Source: an uncultured Aquimarina sp. (lineage in GTDB: Bacteria; Bacteroidota; Bacteroidia; Flavobacteriales; Flavobacteriaceae). From it: a stretch of DNA of 64,000 bases. Location: NCBI GenBank assembly GCA_947500845.1, contig CANMTP010000002.1, positions 433,803-497,802 of the forward strand. Direction: 5' to 3'. Under the pieces are notes generated by a model. The model made no database searches. It saw only the letters and a list, made by a program, of their open reading frames with translations, and was not told where the DNA came from. The translations under genes and the position numbers were made by a program. Below are positions 33,335-41,912 of the stretch, one piece after another (within the stretch, counting starts at the first letter, position 1; every line of letters begins with the position of its first letter).

Positions 33335-33652
33335 TTACTTCCTATTTTTCATTTTATGCTCTTCTTTAAACAGGTACTCCCAACTTTGAAAAGGCCGTAA
33401 CTCGTGAAATTCAGGTGCCATTAGTCCTTCTTTGAGTATGGGCAATTCGTCATACGATTTTTTTGCTTCTTCCAGACTTGGGTATTCCAAAATCATCACT
33501 ACCAATCCGGGAATTTCCGTGAGAAAAAATTGTCTTAAACGACCGCGCATATAATCGGCCCAGGCATAATGCTCTTCGGCCTCCATCAATGGTAAAAGTT
33601 CCTTTTTTATATCAACTTCCGGTTTGACCCGCCATATCACTAAAATTTGCAT
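33335..33652 (-). CDS. Small dimeric alpha/beta-barrel protein (muconolactone-isomerase/ABM-like)
   Basis: A 105-residue protein: MQILVIWRVKPEVDIKKELLPLMEAEEHYAWADYMRGRLRQFFLTEIPGLVVMILEYPSLEEAKKSYDELPILKEGLMAPEFHELRPFQSWEYLF. The strand-helix-strand-strand-helix-strand order and the G-L-V-V-M-I-L-E..S-x-E-E-A pattern match the ferredoxin-like fold of muconolactone isomerase and ABM proteins; a family name cannot be fixed. It is the first gene of the small SDR run. Confidence 0.62.
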   Translation of the reverse strand: MQILVIWRVKPEVDIKKELLPLMEAEEHYAWADYMRGRLRQFFLTEIPGLVVMILEYPSLEEAKKSYDELPILKEGLMAPEFHELRPFQSWEYLFKEEHKMKNRK

Positions 33653-33816
33653 ACCCTGTATGTTTTGTTACTATTATATTTTTAAGACAGAGCCCTATAC
33701 TCCGATACACCAAAGTTGAAATTTGACGATTACATTTATTTAATACTTTTCAGGGTTTTAGTATCAATTTTTTCGAAACCGTGCATTTAACCACTAGACG
33801 TTCCCTACGGTCGTGA

Positions 33817-33838
33817 ACCTGCCTGCCGGCAGGCAGGT
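33817..33838. repeat. Perfect 22-bp GC-rich palindrome
   Basis: ACCTGCCTGCC followed directly by its exact reverse complement, in an otherwise AT-rich 315-bp intergenic region (33653-33967) that holds no gene. Such CCTGCCGGCAGG palindromes are scattered in several Flavobacteriia genomes. It could be a terminator-like hairpin or a REP-type element. Confidence 0.7.
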
Positions 33839-33967
33839 CTTGTGGACTCGATTTCACGGAAGCATACCATATGAAAAGTATAAGTCAATCCTCAAAAAGT
33901 AACACCGCTATGAACGTCCTGTTCGTTACCTTCATAAGGATTTATGAATAGTCTTTAATAGCATTTT

Positions 33968-34603
33968 ATGAAAAGGAGAAAGCTACTTTATATTGAGGCT
34001 TCAGTCAATAAGGAAAAATCGCGATCCATAGCCTTGGCGCAATACTTTATAAGGAAATATAAAGAAAAATATACCACGGCTGAAATTGACACCTGGGACA
34101 TATGGAACTCTTTGTTACCTGAAATAAAAAGCTATCGGCTAGAAGAATGGGACCAAGGTCCGGAGGGCGCTGGGCAAAGCTATTTTGATAAAGAAGCCTG
34201 GTATCACGCAGAAAAGTGTATTCATCGATTTATGGATGTTGATGATTATTTGATTGCCTTGCCCGTGTGGAATTTTGGCATCCCTTACCGGATGAAACAC
34301 TTTATCGATATTATCACCCAACCTGGCCATACATTTTCTTATGATTTGAACACTAAACCAAAAGGATCATTCCTTGATAAATCTTGTACAGTTATTTTTT
34401 TTGATGTATCGTTGTTATCCAATCGATATCCTAAAGAACAAGAGAACCCTCAAGTTTCTTATATACTTCAATGGTTAAACTTTTTAGGATTTAAAAATAT
34501 CAATACTGTTTTCTTTGAACTTGATGCAAAAGATACGGTGACATTCAACGCAAGACATGCTAGCGCTGAAGGCGAAGTTGATGTAATTTTACGTAAGCTA
34601 TAA
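33968..34603 (+). CDS. azoR: FMN-dependent NADH-azoreductase-like flavoprotein
   Basis: A 211-residue flavodoxin-fold protein: KLLYIEASVNKEKSRSIALAQYFIRKY opens the fold with the FMN phosphate loop; PVWNFGIPYRMKHFIDIITQPGHTF is the conserved azoreductase FMN-binding block (PMYNFxIPxxLKxxxDxxxxxGxTF). Members reduce azo dyes and quinones by two electrons using NADH. Length is typical. It stands alone between a palindrome and a dispersed repeat. Quinone reduction fits the electrophile-stress setting. Confidence 0.9.
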   Translation: MKRRKLLYIEASVNKEKSRSIALAQYFIRKYKEKYTTAEIDTWDIWNSLLPEIKSYRLEEWDQGPEGAGQSYFDKEAWYHAEKCIHRFMDVDDYLIALPVWNFGIPYRMKHFIDIITQPGHTFSYDLNTKPKGSFLDKSCTVIFFDVSLLSNRYPKEQENPQVSYILQWLNFLGFKNINTVFFELDAKDTVTFNARHASAEGEVDVILRKL

Positions 34604-34662
34604 CATTTAAAATTGTAACTGCAACAGCATCAAATAGATTCAAAAGTAAAGCCTCATATAAA

Positions 34663-34768
34663 GTTAGGACAAGAATAAAAAATTTCTTGAAGCCGACCAC
34701 CCTAGAACTAGAGCTCTGGAGGTGGTTCGCCAATTTCATAGACAATCAAGTTGAACTCAAGTTTTGGC
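34663..34768 (+). repeat. Direct repeat, left copy, flanking the TonB module
   Basis: About 105 bp similar to 40574-40679: shared GTTAGGACAAGAATAAAAAA/GTTAAGGGTAAATAAAAAA, AAATTTCTTGA, GCCGACcAcCCT and a CAAGTT ... TTTTGGC end. A six-base ACCACC/GGTGGT stem lies inside this copy. The two copies bracket 34769-40573, which carries four genes. The similarity is imperfect, so the repeat is old. Confidence 0.5.
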
Positions 34769-34877
34769 TTTACCAATACTAAAACTGAATTGTTGTATTT
34801 CTTAAACTGTTCACAATAATCGATTCCATAGATTTTAAGAACTAAAGATTATCAAATCATTAAACTTCAAAAAATTA

Positions 34878-34908
34878 TTTGGAATCCTTCTAAATAAGTA
34901 TATATTTG
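34878..34908 (+). promoter_or_regulatory. Promoter of the TonB receptor operon
   Basis: TTTG (34878-34881), 19 bp, then TATATTTG (34901-34908): an exact match to the Bacteroidota housekeeping promoter. The ATG is 13 bp further on, giving a very short leader. No Fur-type palindrome was recognised around it. Confidence 0.65.
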
Positions 34909-34921
34909 CAATTTATTTTTA

Positions 34922-37303
34922 ATGAGTCTAAATAAGCTGAATTATAGTATAGTATTGTTAGGTTTTTTGGTAATCCAGACAGGATGGAGCCAAATTGAAG
35001 GTCGAGTAGTCTCTGAGGATGAACTGCCCATTCCCGGTGTCAGCGTTTTTTCAAAAGAAACCTCTTATGGCACCTATACTGATGTTGACGGCAAGTTCCT
35101 ACTACAAATTCCTGATGGAAAATATACCTTAATTATTTCTTCCGTAGGCTTTAGAACGCAATATATGGATCTTGTAGTTACTGATAGTAACAAAACTCTT
35201 AGTATAAAACTTGACAAAGAGGTTGATGAACTGAATGAAGTCCTGGTTGTAGGAAAGAGTCTTGCACAACAGAAACGAGAGGAAGCGATAACCATAGATG
35301 TATTAAGTGCAGAAAATATACGCACACGTAGTAGTTCACCCCAACAATTGCTCAATGCCACCTCAGGTGTCAAGGTACGGCAGGCAGGTGGATTGGGAAG
35401 CGATATGCAGATTTCCATAAACGGGCTGCAGGGCAATGCTATACGATTTTTTAGGGATGACATCCCATTGGATTATTTGGGTCGAGCCTTTGACTTGAGC
35501 ATATTGCCCTTAGATAATATTGAACAGGTCGAGATTTACAAAGGAGTCCTACCTGTGGCTTTGGGTTCTGATGCGCTCGGTGGCGGAATCAATATTGTAC
35601 AGCGAAACACTACAAAAGATTATTTAGATGTCACAGCAAGTGCAGGTTCTTTCAACACGTACAAAACAACAATGAACGGAATGTATAGCGTTCCAAATTC
35701 TAAAATATCCATCGGCCTTACAGGGTACTATATCAACTCTGAAAATAATTTTAAAAATGAAGCACCAATTGTCAATCAGGATACTGGAAACCGAAGTTTT
35801 GAGGATGTAGAACGTTTTCATGATGGTATCGAGAGCATTTTTTTTGAAGTTAACGGTCAGGTAAAAAATACATCTTGGGCAGATTTGTTAACGTTTCGCG
35901 CATCTTACTTCGACCTTAACAAAGAAGAACAGAACGGTGTATTGCTTACCAATGCTTTTGGTGAAGTAGCATCTTCCGAAAAAAGCAAAATAGTATCAGT
36001 ACGTTACAAAAAAGGCTTTGGTAAATTGGAAGCTGATGTATTTGCCGCTTATACTGAGCGTAACAATACGCTCATAGACACCACCGGGAATCGTTATAAT
36101 TTTAGGGGTGAGGTTGTTCAGACCAATGCCACGGGTGGTGAACTCGGATCTTTTAAATCGAATATTCACCTTGATTTTGATATCGTTACGGCTAGGCTCT
36201 ATTTAGCATACCCTGTATCAGATGCATTGGTACTATTTGCCAGCCATAACTACATTGGGCAAGAGCGTATCGGCAGTAATCCACCTGGGCAGACTATTCC
36301 TGGAACTGATATTGATCCGCTTACCGTACCAGCGAGCTATGACAGAAATATTTCTGCATTAGGGATTGATATGAATGCCTTCGATAATCGTTTAAAAAAT
36401 ACGTTTTCGGTAAAACGCTATGCTATCAATACGAAAGCAGCTGCAGCATTTCAAGGCGATGGCGCTCCATTTGAAACATCAGACGACCAATATGGTATCT
36501 CAAACGCAATAAAATGGTCGTTTTCACCATCTACATTTTTACGTAGCTCTTATGAATATGCTATTAGGATTCCTGAGCCGGATGAATTTTTTGGGGATGG
36601 TCTTTTCATTCAAAGCAATGTACTTTTAGAGCCTGAGCGAAGCCATAATGTCAACCTCGGATTTCAGACCAATCTTGATACAAAAGCGAAGTATAGTCTG
36701 GGTCTGAACGGATTTTATAGGTTTCAGGAAGGGCTTATCTTCTTGAGACCGCAAGTTCCTTTTTCCCGTTACGAAAATGTGGATGACGCCGAAGTGCTGG
36801 GCCTGGAGACTAGTTTTAAGGGTAATGTTCCAAATACATCTTTCCTTCCGGGAAAACTAAGCTTTTATGCAAATATTACCTATCAGGATATTCGGCGCGT
36901 CAATACGGGAACCAATGCAGAAGCTGCTTTGGAAGGTTCAAGGGTACCTAATATCCCTTTTTTCTTTACGTCGCTGGGCTTTGATTACGAACAGGGTTCG
37001 ATATTTCAGCGAAAAGATAAGTTGCGGTTTTTCTCTACCTACAACTATACCCATCAGTTTTACCTATTTGGACTTCCAAAGAGTCAGGAAGGTGGACTGT
37101 TTCAGGATGCCTCAGTGAATTCCTCGCTTATAATTCCAGAACAGCACGTAATCGATGCAGGAATTAGCTACAAGTGGGGAGCTTCCAATTTTTGGATAAA
37201 CCTTGACGTAAATAACCTACTTGACGCAGATATTTTTGATGAATTTAGAGTGCCCCGACCGGGCATTAATTATACTATACGACTACGATATCTCATAAAT
37301 TAA
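34922..37303 (+). CDS. TonB-dependent outer-membrane receptor
   Basis: A 793-residue receptor. After a signal peptide (SLNKLNYSIVLLGFLVIQTGWSQ) comes an N-terminal carboxypeptidase-regulatory-like domain (IEGRVVSEDELPIPGVSVFSKETSYGTYTDVDGKFLLQIPDG), a plug domain (LLNATSGVKVRQAGGLGSDMQISINGLQGNAIRFFRDDIPLDYLGRAFDLSILPLDNIEQVEIYKGVLPVALGSDALGGGINIV) and a 22-strand barrel ending in YTIRLRYLIN. It transports siderophores or similar ligands with TonB energy. It heads an operon with DUF4374 and PepSY genes, which supports ferric-siderophore uptake. Confidence 0.93.
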   Translation: MSLNKLNYSIVLLGFLVIQTGWSQIEGRVVSEDELPIPGVSVFSKETSYGTYTDVDGKFLLQIPDGKYTLIISSVGFRTQYMDLVVTDSNKTLSIKLDKEVDELNEVLVVGKSLAQQKREEAITIDVLSAENIRTRSSSPQQLLNATSGVKVRQAGGLGSDMQISINGLQGNAIRFFRDDIPLDYLGRAFDLSILPLDNIEQVEIYKGVLPVALGSDALGGGINIVQRNTTKDYLDVTASAGSFNTYKTTMNGMYSVPNSKISIGLTGYYINSENNFKNEAPIVNQDTGNRSFEDVERFHDGIESIFFEVNGQVKNTSWADLLTFRASYFDLNKEEQNGVLLTNAFGEVASSEKSKIVSVRYKKGFGKLEADVFAAYTERNNTLIDTTGNRYNFRGEVVQTNATGGELGSFKSNIHLDFDIVTARLYLAYPVSDALVLFASHNYIGQERIGSNPPGQTIPGTDIDPLTVPASYDRNISALGIDMNAFDNRLKNTFSVKRYAINTKAAAAFQGDGAPFETSDDQYGISNAIKWSFSPSTFLRSSYEYAIRIPEPDEFFGDGLFIQSNVLLEPERSHNVNLGFQTNLDTKAKYSLGLNGFYRFQEGLIFLRPQVPFSRYENVDDAEVLGLETSFKGNVPNTSFLPGKLSFYANITYQDIRRVNTGTNAEAALEGSRVPNIPFFFTSLGFDYEQGSIFQRKDKLRFFSTYNYTHQFYLFGLPKSQEGGLFQDASVNSSLIIPEQHVIDAGISYKWGASNFWINLDVNNLLDADIFDEFRVPRPGINYTIRLRYLIN

Positions 37304-37315
37304 AAACAGTTAACT

Positions 37316-38551
37316 ATGAAAATTACAAAACCATTTATTTACCTTTTTCTTGTCACTGCATTGCTATCCTGTAGTGATGACGACAATACTACAAATGATA
37401 ACAACGGAAATACACCTGCAGATTTTGCTATTCTTGCTGAACTCGACCTTAGTACCCAAAGCGGGGTAATTGCCACTTTCGATGGAACACCGGAAGGAAT
37501 ACTCAACCTAACAGAAAACCAAACAAGCCTTCAACTCTCAAATGCTCGTCTGGGTGGCCGTATTTTTGATGGGGCACTGTATCGAAATGTGAATGATTTG
37601 GCAGAGTCAGGGCTTCAAAAGTACGAATTTGATGCAAACGGAAATCCTGTCGATGCAGGATTTATTGCCATTACTCAAGAAGGGCAATATGGGGCAAATT
37701 TTTGGATCGTAAACAGCTCAAAGGGCTATTACTATGACCAGTCCCGTGGATTTTTGAAAATCCAAATCTTCAACCCGACTTCAATGGAGCGGACCGGTGA
37801 AATTGATTTAGCACCTGCTGTCTCAAAAATTGCTGATGACCCCACCATTCAAGTCGAAAAATCAGGGGAGCGTATGATGATTGTACGTGATGGAAAACTT
37901 TTTGTTGATGTAGCGTACCTGTTGGAAGATGATGTGTTTACAGGCTCAGCGTATGACAGCGCCTTCGTTGCAGTTATCGATGTTACTTCAGATAGTTTTG
38001 AAAACCTGACTGAATATCAAGGTGCTCAGGGTGTATCCTTTCCACCACTAAATATGAATAATGTAAATATCGATGAAAACGGTGATTTGTACATTGCTAC
38101 GATGGGCGATATGTTCAGTGGTGAGAGAAATGCCAAAATTTTGCGTATTAGGAATGGGGAGACCTCTTTTGACCAGGATTTTGAATTGGATATAGAGCCT
38201 TACATCCCAGGAGATGGCATAAAATGGTACGTAGGCGGAGGAGCTGTTCGCAACAATATTTTATATACGTATATCATGGATGAACCTTATGCTCCTGATT
38301 ATAGCAATTATACAGATTTGAATAAAGATTTTTACGCTATAGATATCAACACTAAGGTAGCGACATTAATTCCTGAGGTGCCAAAAACCGATTTTGAATG
38401 TATTGCTACACCTTATTTTGTGGGCAATACGTTGTACATACCATACAGTAGTCCATCGACTTCGGGAATTTATACTTATGATGGAACGGAGGCCACTTCA
38501 CTTTTTGAATTAAATGGTGGGGTTATACAAGGATTTTTTGGTTTACAGTAA
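37316..38551 (+). CDS. DUF4374 lipoprotein
   Basis: A 411-residue lipoprotein (MKITKPFIYLFLVTALLSCSDDDN, lipobox LLSC). The body is rich in beta strands, like a propeller (AILAELDLSTQSGVIATFDG, NFWIVNSSKGYYYDQSRGFLKIQIFNPTSMERTGEIDL, YIATMGDMFSGERNAKILRIRNG). DUF4374 proteins in Bacteroidota lie beside siderophore receptors and are probably surface or periplasmic ligand-capture proteins. It begins 12 bp after the receptor gene and its stop overlaps the next start by one base (TAATG). Confidence 0.9.
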   Translation: MKITKPFIYLFLVTALLSCSDDDNTTNDNNGNTPADFAILAELDLSTQSGVIATFDGTPEGILNLTENQTSLQLSNARLGGRIFDGALYRNVNDLAESGLQKYEFDANGNPVDAGFIAITQEGQYGANFWIVNSSKGYYYDQSRGFLKIQIFNPTSMERTGEIDLAPAVSKIADDPTIQVEKSGERMMIVRDGKLFVDVAYLLEDDVFTGSAYDSAFVAVIDVTSDSFENLTEYQGAQGVSFPPLNMNNVNIDENGDLYIATMGDMFSGERNAKILRIRNGETSFDQDFELDIEPYIPGDGIKWYVGGGAVRNNILYTYIMDEPYAPDYSNYTDLNKDFYAIDINTKVATLIPEVPKTDFECIATPYFVGNTLYIPYSSPSTSGIYTYDGTEATSLFELNGGVIQGFFGLQ

Positions 38552-39615
38552 TGAAAAAAATCTGGAGACAACTGCACTTATGGCTCGGGCTGGTGTCTGG
38601 GCTTATCGTGCTTTTAATATGCTTGTCTGGAGCATTATTTGTTTTTGCCGAAGAAGTGTTATTTTTTGGATTACAAGAACATCTCAAATTTGAGCCGAAA
38701 ACCCAAAAACGGGTACCTATCGATTCAGTCATTAAAGATTATCAAGAAGCTAATCCTGATGCAATGGTATTCTGGGCAAACCTTTATCCAAATAATACTT
38801 ACAATTATGTTTTGGCAACGAGCGGAAACCCGGAATTAAGCGATGCCAATGTGCAGTTTGTTTTTATAGACCCGTACTCAGGAAAAATCACACATACTGA
38901 TACTACCTATTTCGAATTTTTTTTCAAGTTAGGCCATTTCCATTCAGAGCTCTTATTAGGCAGTATCGGAATATGGATTATACGCATAAGTACCTTGCTG
39001 TTTTTATTGGAGATTGTTCTCGGCGTTATCCTATGGTGGCCAAAAAAGAGAAAGAAAGCAGTTAAAGAGGCTTTTGTACTTAACCCTAAAAATACACGTC
39101 AGCCGTGGTACCTTCAATTACATAAGGTGTATGGGTTTTATGGTTTATGGGCATTGTTGATTCTACTGTTTTCAGGATTGTTTATTGGGATGTTTCCAAA
39201 GGGAACATCAGTACTGAATCCCTTGGCTAATGGGACGGCCATTAATTCAAAAACTTTTAAAAGTTCTGAAAATCCAATGCAGGAAATCTATAAGTTCCTC
39301 CATTCTGAACGTCCGGATCTGGAAACCATCCTCATTAATAACCCTCAAAGTCCTGAGGCACCCTTAGATGGGATTTTAAACACCAACACTACATTTCTTT
39401 TTATGTCCGGTAGTTCATTTTCAACAGTCAACGACACCCTGGAAGACAAAGAAAACCTGCAACAAGAAGCTGCATCGCTATTAAACCTTTCGATTCATAC
39501 CGGTTCCTGGGCCGGGTGGCCTATCAAAGTAATTGCTATGCTTGTAGGGCTTTTTGGCGCCTCTTTGCCTATTACGGGTTTTATGATTTGGTGGTATAGA
39601 ACAAAAACACATTAA
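38551..39615 (+). CDS. PepSY-associated transmembrane protein (iron-uptake-type reductase)
   Basis: A 354-residue inner-membrane protein: MKKIWRQLHLWLGLVSGLIVLLICLSGALFVF is the typical first helix with its WxxLHxWxG motif. A periplasmic PepSY domain follows, then HFHSELLLGSIGIWIIRISTLLFLLEIVLGVILWWP, LQLHKVYGFYGLWALLILLFSGLFIG and a final helix pair. Paired His in helices suggest haem ligation. Relatives reduce ferric siderophores. Translation is coupled to DUF4374. Confidence 0.9.
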   Translation: MKKIWRQLHLWLGLVSGLIVLLICLSGALFVFAEEVLFFGLQEHLKFEPKTQKRVPIDSVIKDYQEANPDAMVFWANLYPNNTYNYVLATSGNPELSDANVQFVFIDPYSGKITHTDTTYFEFFFKLGHFHSELLLGSIGIWIIRISTLLFLLEIVLGVILWWPKKRKKAVKEAFVLNPKNTRQPWYLQLHKVYGFYGLWALLILLFSGLFIGMFPKGTSVLNPLANGTAINSKTFKSSENPMQEIYKFLHSERPDLETILINNPQSPEAPLDGILNTNTTFLFMSGSSFSTVNDTLEDKENLQQEAASLLNLSIHTGSWAGWPIKVIAMLVGLFGASLPITGFMIWWYRTKTH

Positions 39616-39679
39616 GTCTTATGAATTATTTAGGGAAATAATATAGATAAAGTTGTTGTGCTTAATTTGACCAAATCCT

Positions 39680-40543
39680 ATGAAGAAGAAAATTTTATGG
39701 ACATTACTTACACTCATTGGAGCGGTTTTGCTTTTTGTAGCTTTTCTTTTTATAGAAGATTTAACTTATAAAAAATTTGGAATGGATACCCAACTGAAAG
39801 AAAATAGAAAGGCTTTGATAGTTACTTGGAAAACAGATGACCAAAATAATTTTTGGGAAACCTACAGCAATGAAATACAACCTTCAATCAAAGACCTGCA
39901 TCAGAAAGAACTCATAGGCGAGGTCTTTCCTCTCGAACATGAACCACTGAATTATAAAAACGGTAAATTGAATTGGACTAATTGTATTGTCATAATGCTT
40001 TCCGAAGGCCAGTATGACCCACAAATCGTTTCTACGCTTGTAGCTACAATTAAACAATCCACAATTAGCAGTCACTTCCTTGCGTTGGATTTAGCCAAAG
40101 TTCAAAAGAATTTAGATATGTTCTACCCAAAAACTAATGGTATGAAAAGAGAGCCAAGGATGAAACAAACAATAGAATATCTATTTTCAAAGCCAAATGC
40201 ACGGAAAGACTATTATGAAGACCAATACAAATTCTCTGGACCTGCAATGAAAGACTTGCACAGTAGAGACAAAGCAGGCAGATTTATTGGGTTTGAAATA
40301 GAGAAACGGATTATCGCTAAAGAAAATATGCCTGAATGGGACTTAATACATCTAATCGGTTTTACGGCTTGGCAAGAAATAAAAGCAATACCGTTTTTCT
40401 ACGGAACTTGGAATAAACACGCTGAAAGAGCATTTGGCGATGGAATGACTTTTAAGAAAAAAGTAGCTGAATGGAATGAAATACGAACAAATGTTAAAAG
40501 CAAAGCTAAACAGAACTTTCAACTGACCTTAAGAAAAAACTAA
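39680..40543 (+). CDS. Uncharacterised membrane-anchored protein
   Basis: A 287-residue protein with one N-terminal anchor (MKKKILWTLLTLIGAVLLFVAFLFI). The rest is soluble with no family I recognise: RKALIVTWKTDDQNNFWETYSNEIQPSIKDLHQKELIGEVFPLEHE, then NCIVIMLSEGQYDPQIVSTLVATIKQSTISSHFLALDLAKVQKNLDMFYPK. The two strand-helix-strand units are reminiscent of ferredoxin-like (dimeric alpha/beta-barrel) folds such as ABM, but this is only a visual impression. It is 64 bp past the PepSY gene and just inside the right-hand flanking repeat. Confidence 0.6.
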   Translation: MKKKILWTLLTLIGAVLLFVAFLFIEDLTYKKFGMDTQLKENRKALIVTWKTDDQNNFWETYSNEIQPSIKDLHQKELIGEVFPLEHEPLNYKNGKLNWTNCIVIMLSEGQYDPQIVSTLVATIKQSTISSHFLALDLAKVQKNLDMFYPKTNGMKREPRMKQTIEYLFSKPNARKDYYEDQYKFSGPAMKDLHSRDKAGRFIGFEIEKRIIAKENMPEWDLIHLIGFTAWQEIKAIPFFYGTWNKHAERAFGDGMTFKKKVAEWNEIRTNVKSKAKQNFQLTLRKN

Positions 40544-40573
40544 ACACAACACGGTATCCTAAACCGTTGTAAC

Positions 40574-40679
40574 GAGTTAAGGGTAAATAAAAAATTTCTT
40601 GAGCCCGACTATCCTTAAGGCGTAGACATAGAGGTATTTATCGGGTTTTATACCCATTCAAGTTAAGCACAAATTTTGC
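40574..40679 (+). repeat. Direct repeat, right copy, flanking the TonB module
   Basis: Matches 34663-34768 in the same orientation: GTTAAGGGTAAATAAAAAAT, TTTCTTGAGCCCGACTATCC, then a CAAGTTAAGCACAAATTTTG end. It follows the unknown gene by 30 bp. Confidence 0.5.
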
Positions 40680-40781
40680 ATTTTACCTTTCCTTGAACAG
40701 TCGAAAATAGCAGTTCTGACTTTCTCCCGCGCAAAAGTAAATCGGAAATCCTGAGGCAGAGCCCTCAGAGAATTATTTAGA

Positions 40782-41729
40782 TTAATGCTTATCACGATAA
40801 GCCTGAGGCGACATCCCCACAATCCGCTTAAAATAACGACTGAAATAGGAAGGGTTATCAAAGCCTAAGGAATAACAAATTTCTGAAATACTAGCTTTGG
40901 TATGTAGTAATTTACATTTAGCGGCCAGAATATATCTTTCCATTATAAGCACCTTGGCGTTCTTGCCAAAACCTTTTTGTAAATGTTGATTTAGTTGCCC
41001 TGGTTCCATATTGAGGTCCTCAGCAAAATCGCTGACTCCATGCGCTTCAACAATTCCCTTGTTGTTTCCTTCAATAAAATACTCCTCCAGAACTTCTGCA
41101 AATCGCTGACAAATCTGGGTCGATAGGTCGTTTTTGTGAAACTGCAATACCTCTTTTTTGGGATAGTTTTTTTTCAAAAGCAGCAATAGTTCGAGCGTCC
41201 ATACTTGAACAAATTCATAACTTAATTCGTCTTTCTGTTTAAAAGCGCTATGAATTTTGTTTATCAAATCTAATACTTCTCGATAATTATGTTCCCCAAT
41301 ATCAAAATCGACCTCTGTAACAGGAGATAAGAAAGGAAAACGTGCGTATAAGGTATCAGGAAAAACGATACGGGACAGGAAATCCTTAGAAAACGCAATT
41401 ATATAGCCATCAACTTGGTTTACCCCTTGCCAGGTTTTAATTTGCCCGGGACGTGATAAATATAAAGATTGACCATTGAGATTAACCCTTTTTGTTTGAT
41501 GTAACTTGACCAAATTACCTTTGGAAAGTGCAAAAATCTTATAAAAGTCCTGCACATAGGTTCTAGGTAGCTTTTGATAATAAGTGTTGAACTGGCTAAG
41601 GGAATCGGCAAACATGCCATTTTGCCCCCAGGGAAAATGAAGGGAATGCTGAATATATTTTTTACCGTGAAGGCACTCCACAAAATCTTCCAGGTTTAAT
41701 TGCGGAATTATGGTTTGATTTATTTTCAT
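40782..41729 (-). CDS. AraC-family transcriptional regulator
   Basis: A 315-residue regulator. The C-terminal double helix-turn-helix reads VSDFAEDLNMEPGQLNQHLQKGFGKNAKVLIMERYILAAKCKLLHTKASISEICYSLGFDNPSYFSRYFKRIVGMSPQAYRDKH (about 232-315), a good AraC/XylS domain. The N-terminal 200 residues are a cupin-like sensing domain (KLHQTKRVNLNGQSLYLSRPGQIKTW). It is divergent from the sigma-54 activator gene. On its own strand a perfect -7 octamer, TAATTTTG (41755-41762), lies 25 bp upstream; no -33 box is clear. Target genes are unknown. Confidence 0.9.
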   Translation of the reverse strand: MKINQTIIPQLNLEDFVECLHGKKYIQHSLHFPWGQNGMFADSLSQFNTYYQKLPRTYVQDFYKIFALSKGNLVKLHQTKRVNLNGQSLYLSRPGQIKTWQGVNQVDGYIIAFSKDFLSRIVFPDTLYARFPFLSPVTEVDFDIGEHNYREVLDLINKIHSAFKQKDELSYEFVQVWTLELLLLLKKNYPKKEVLQFHKNDLSTQICQRFAEVLEEYFIEGNNKGIVEAHGVSDFAEDLNMEPGQLNQHLQKGFGKNAKVLIMERYILAAKCKLLHTKASISEICYSLGFDNPSYFSRYFKRIVGMSPQAYRDKH

Positions 41730-41912
41730 ACCATTTCCTTGTCCAAACCTGTTCCAAAATTAAATTTTAATATAACAAATTGATTTTCAGTATGTCGAAA
41801 TATAATTAGGTTGTCTTTTAAACGCTGTTTACAAAATATTTTAAAAATAATACGTGATTTTCACGAAATTTTTAGGAATTTAGAAGTCATATAGAATCTA
41901 TAGACCGTAAGG

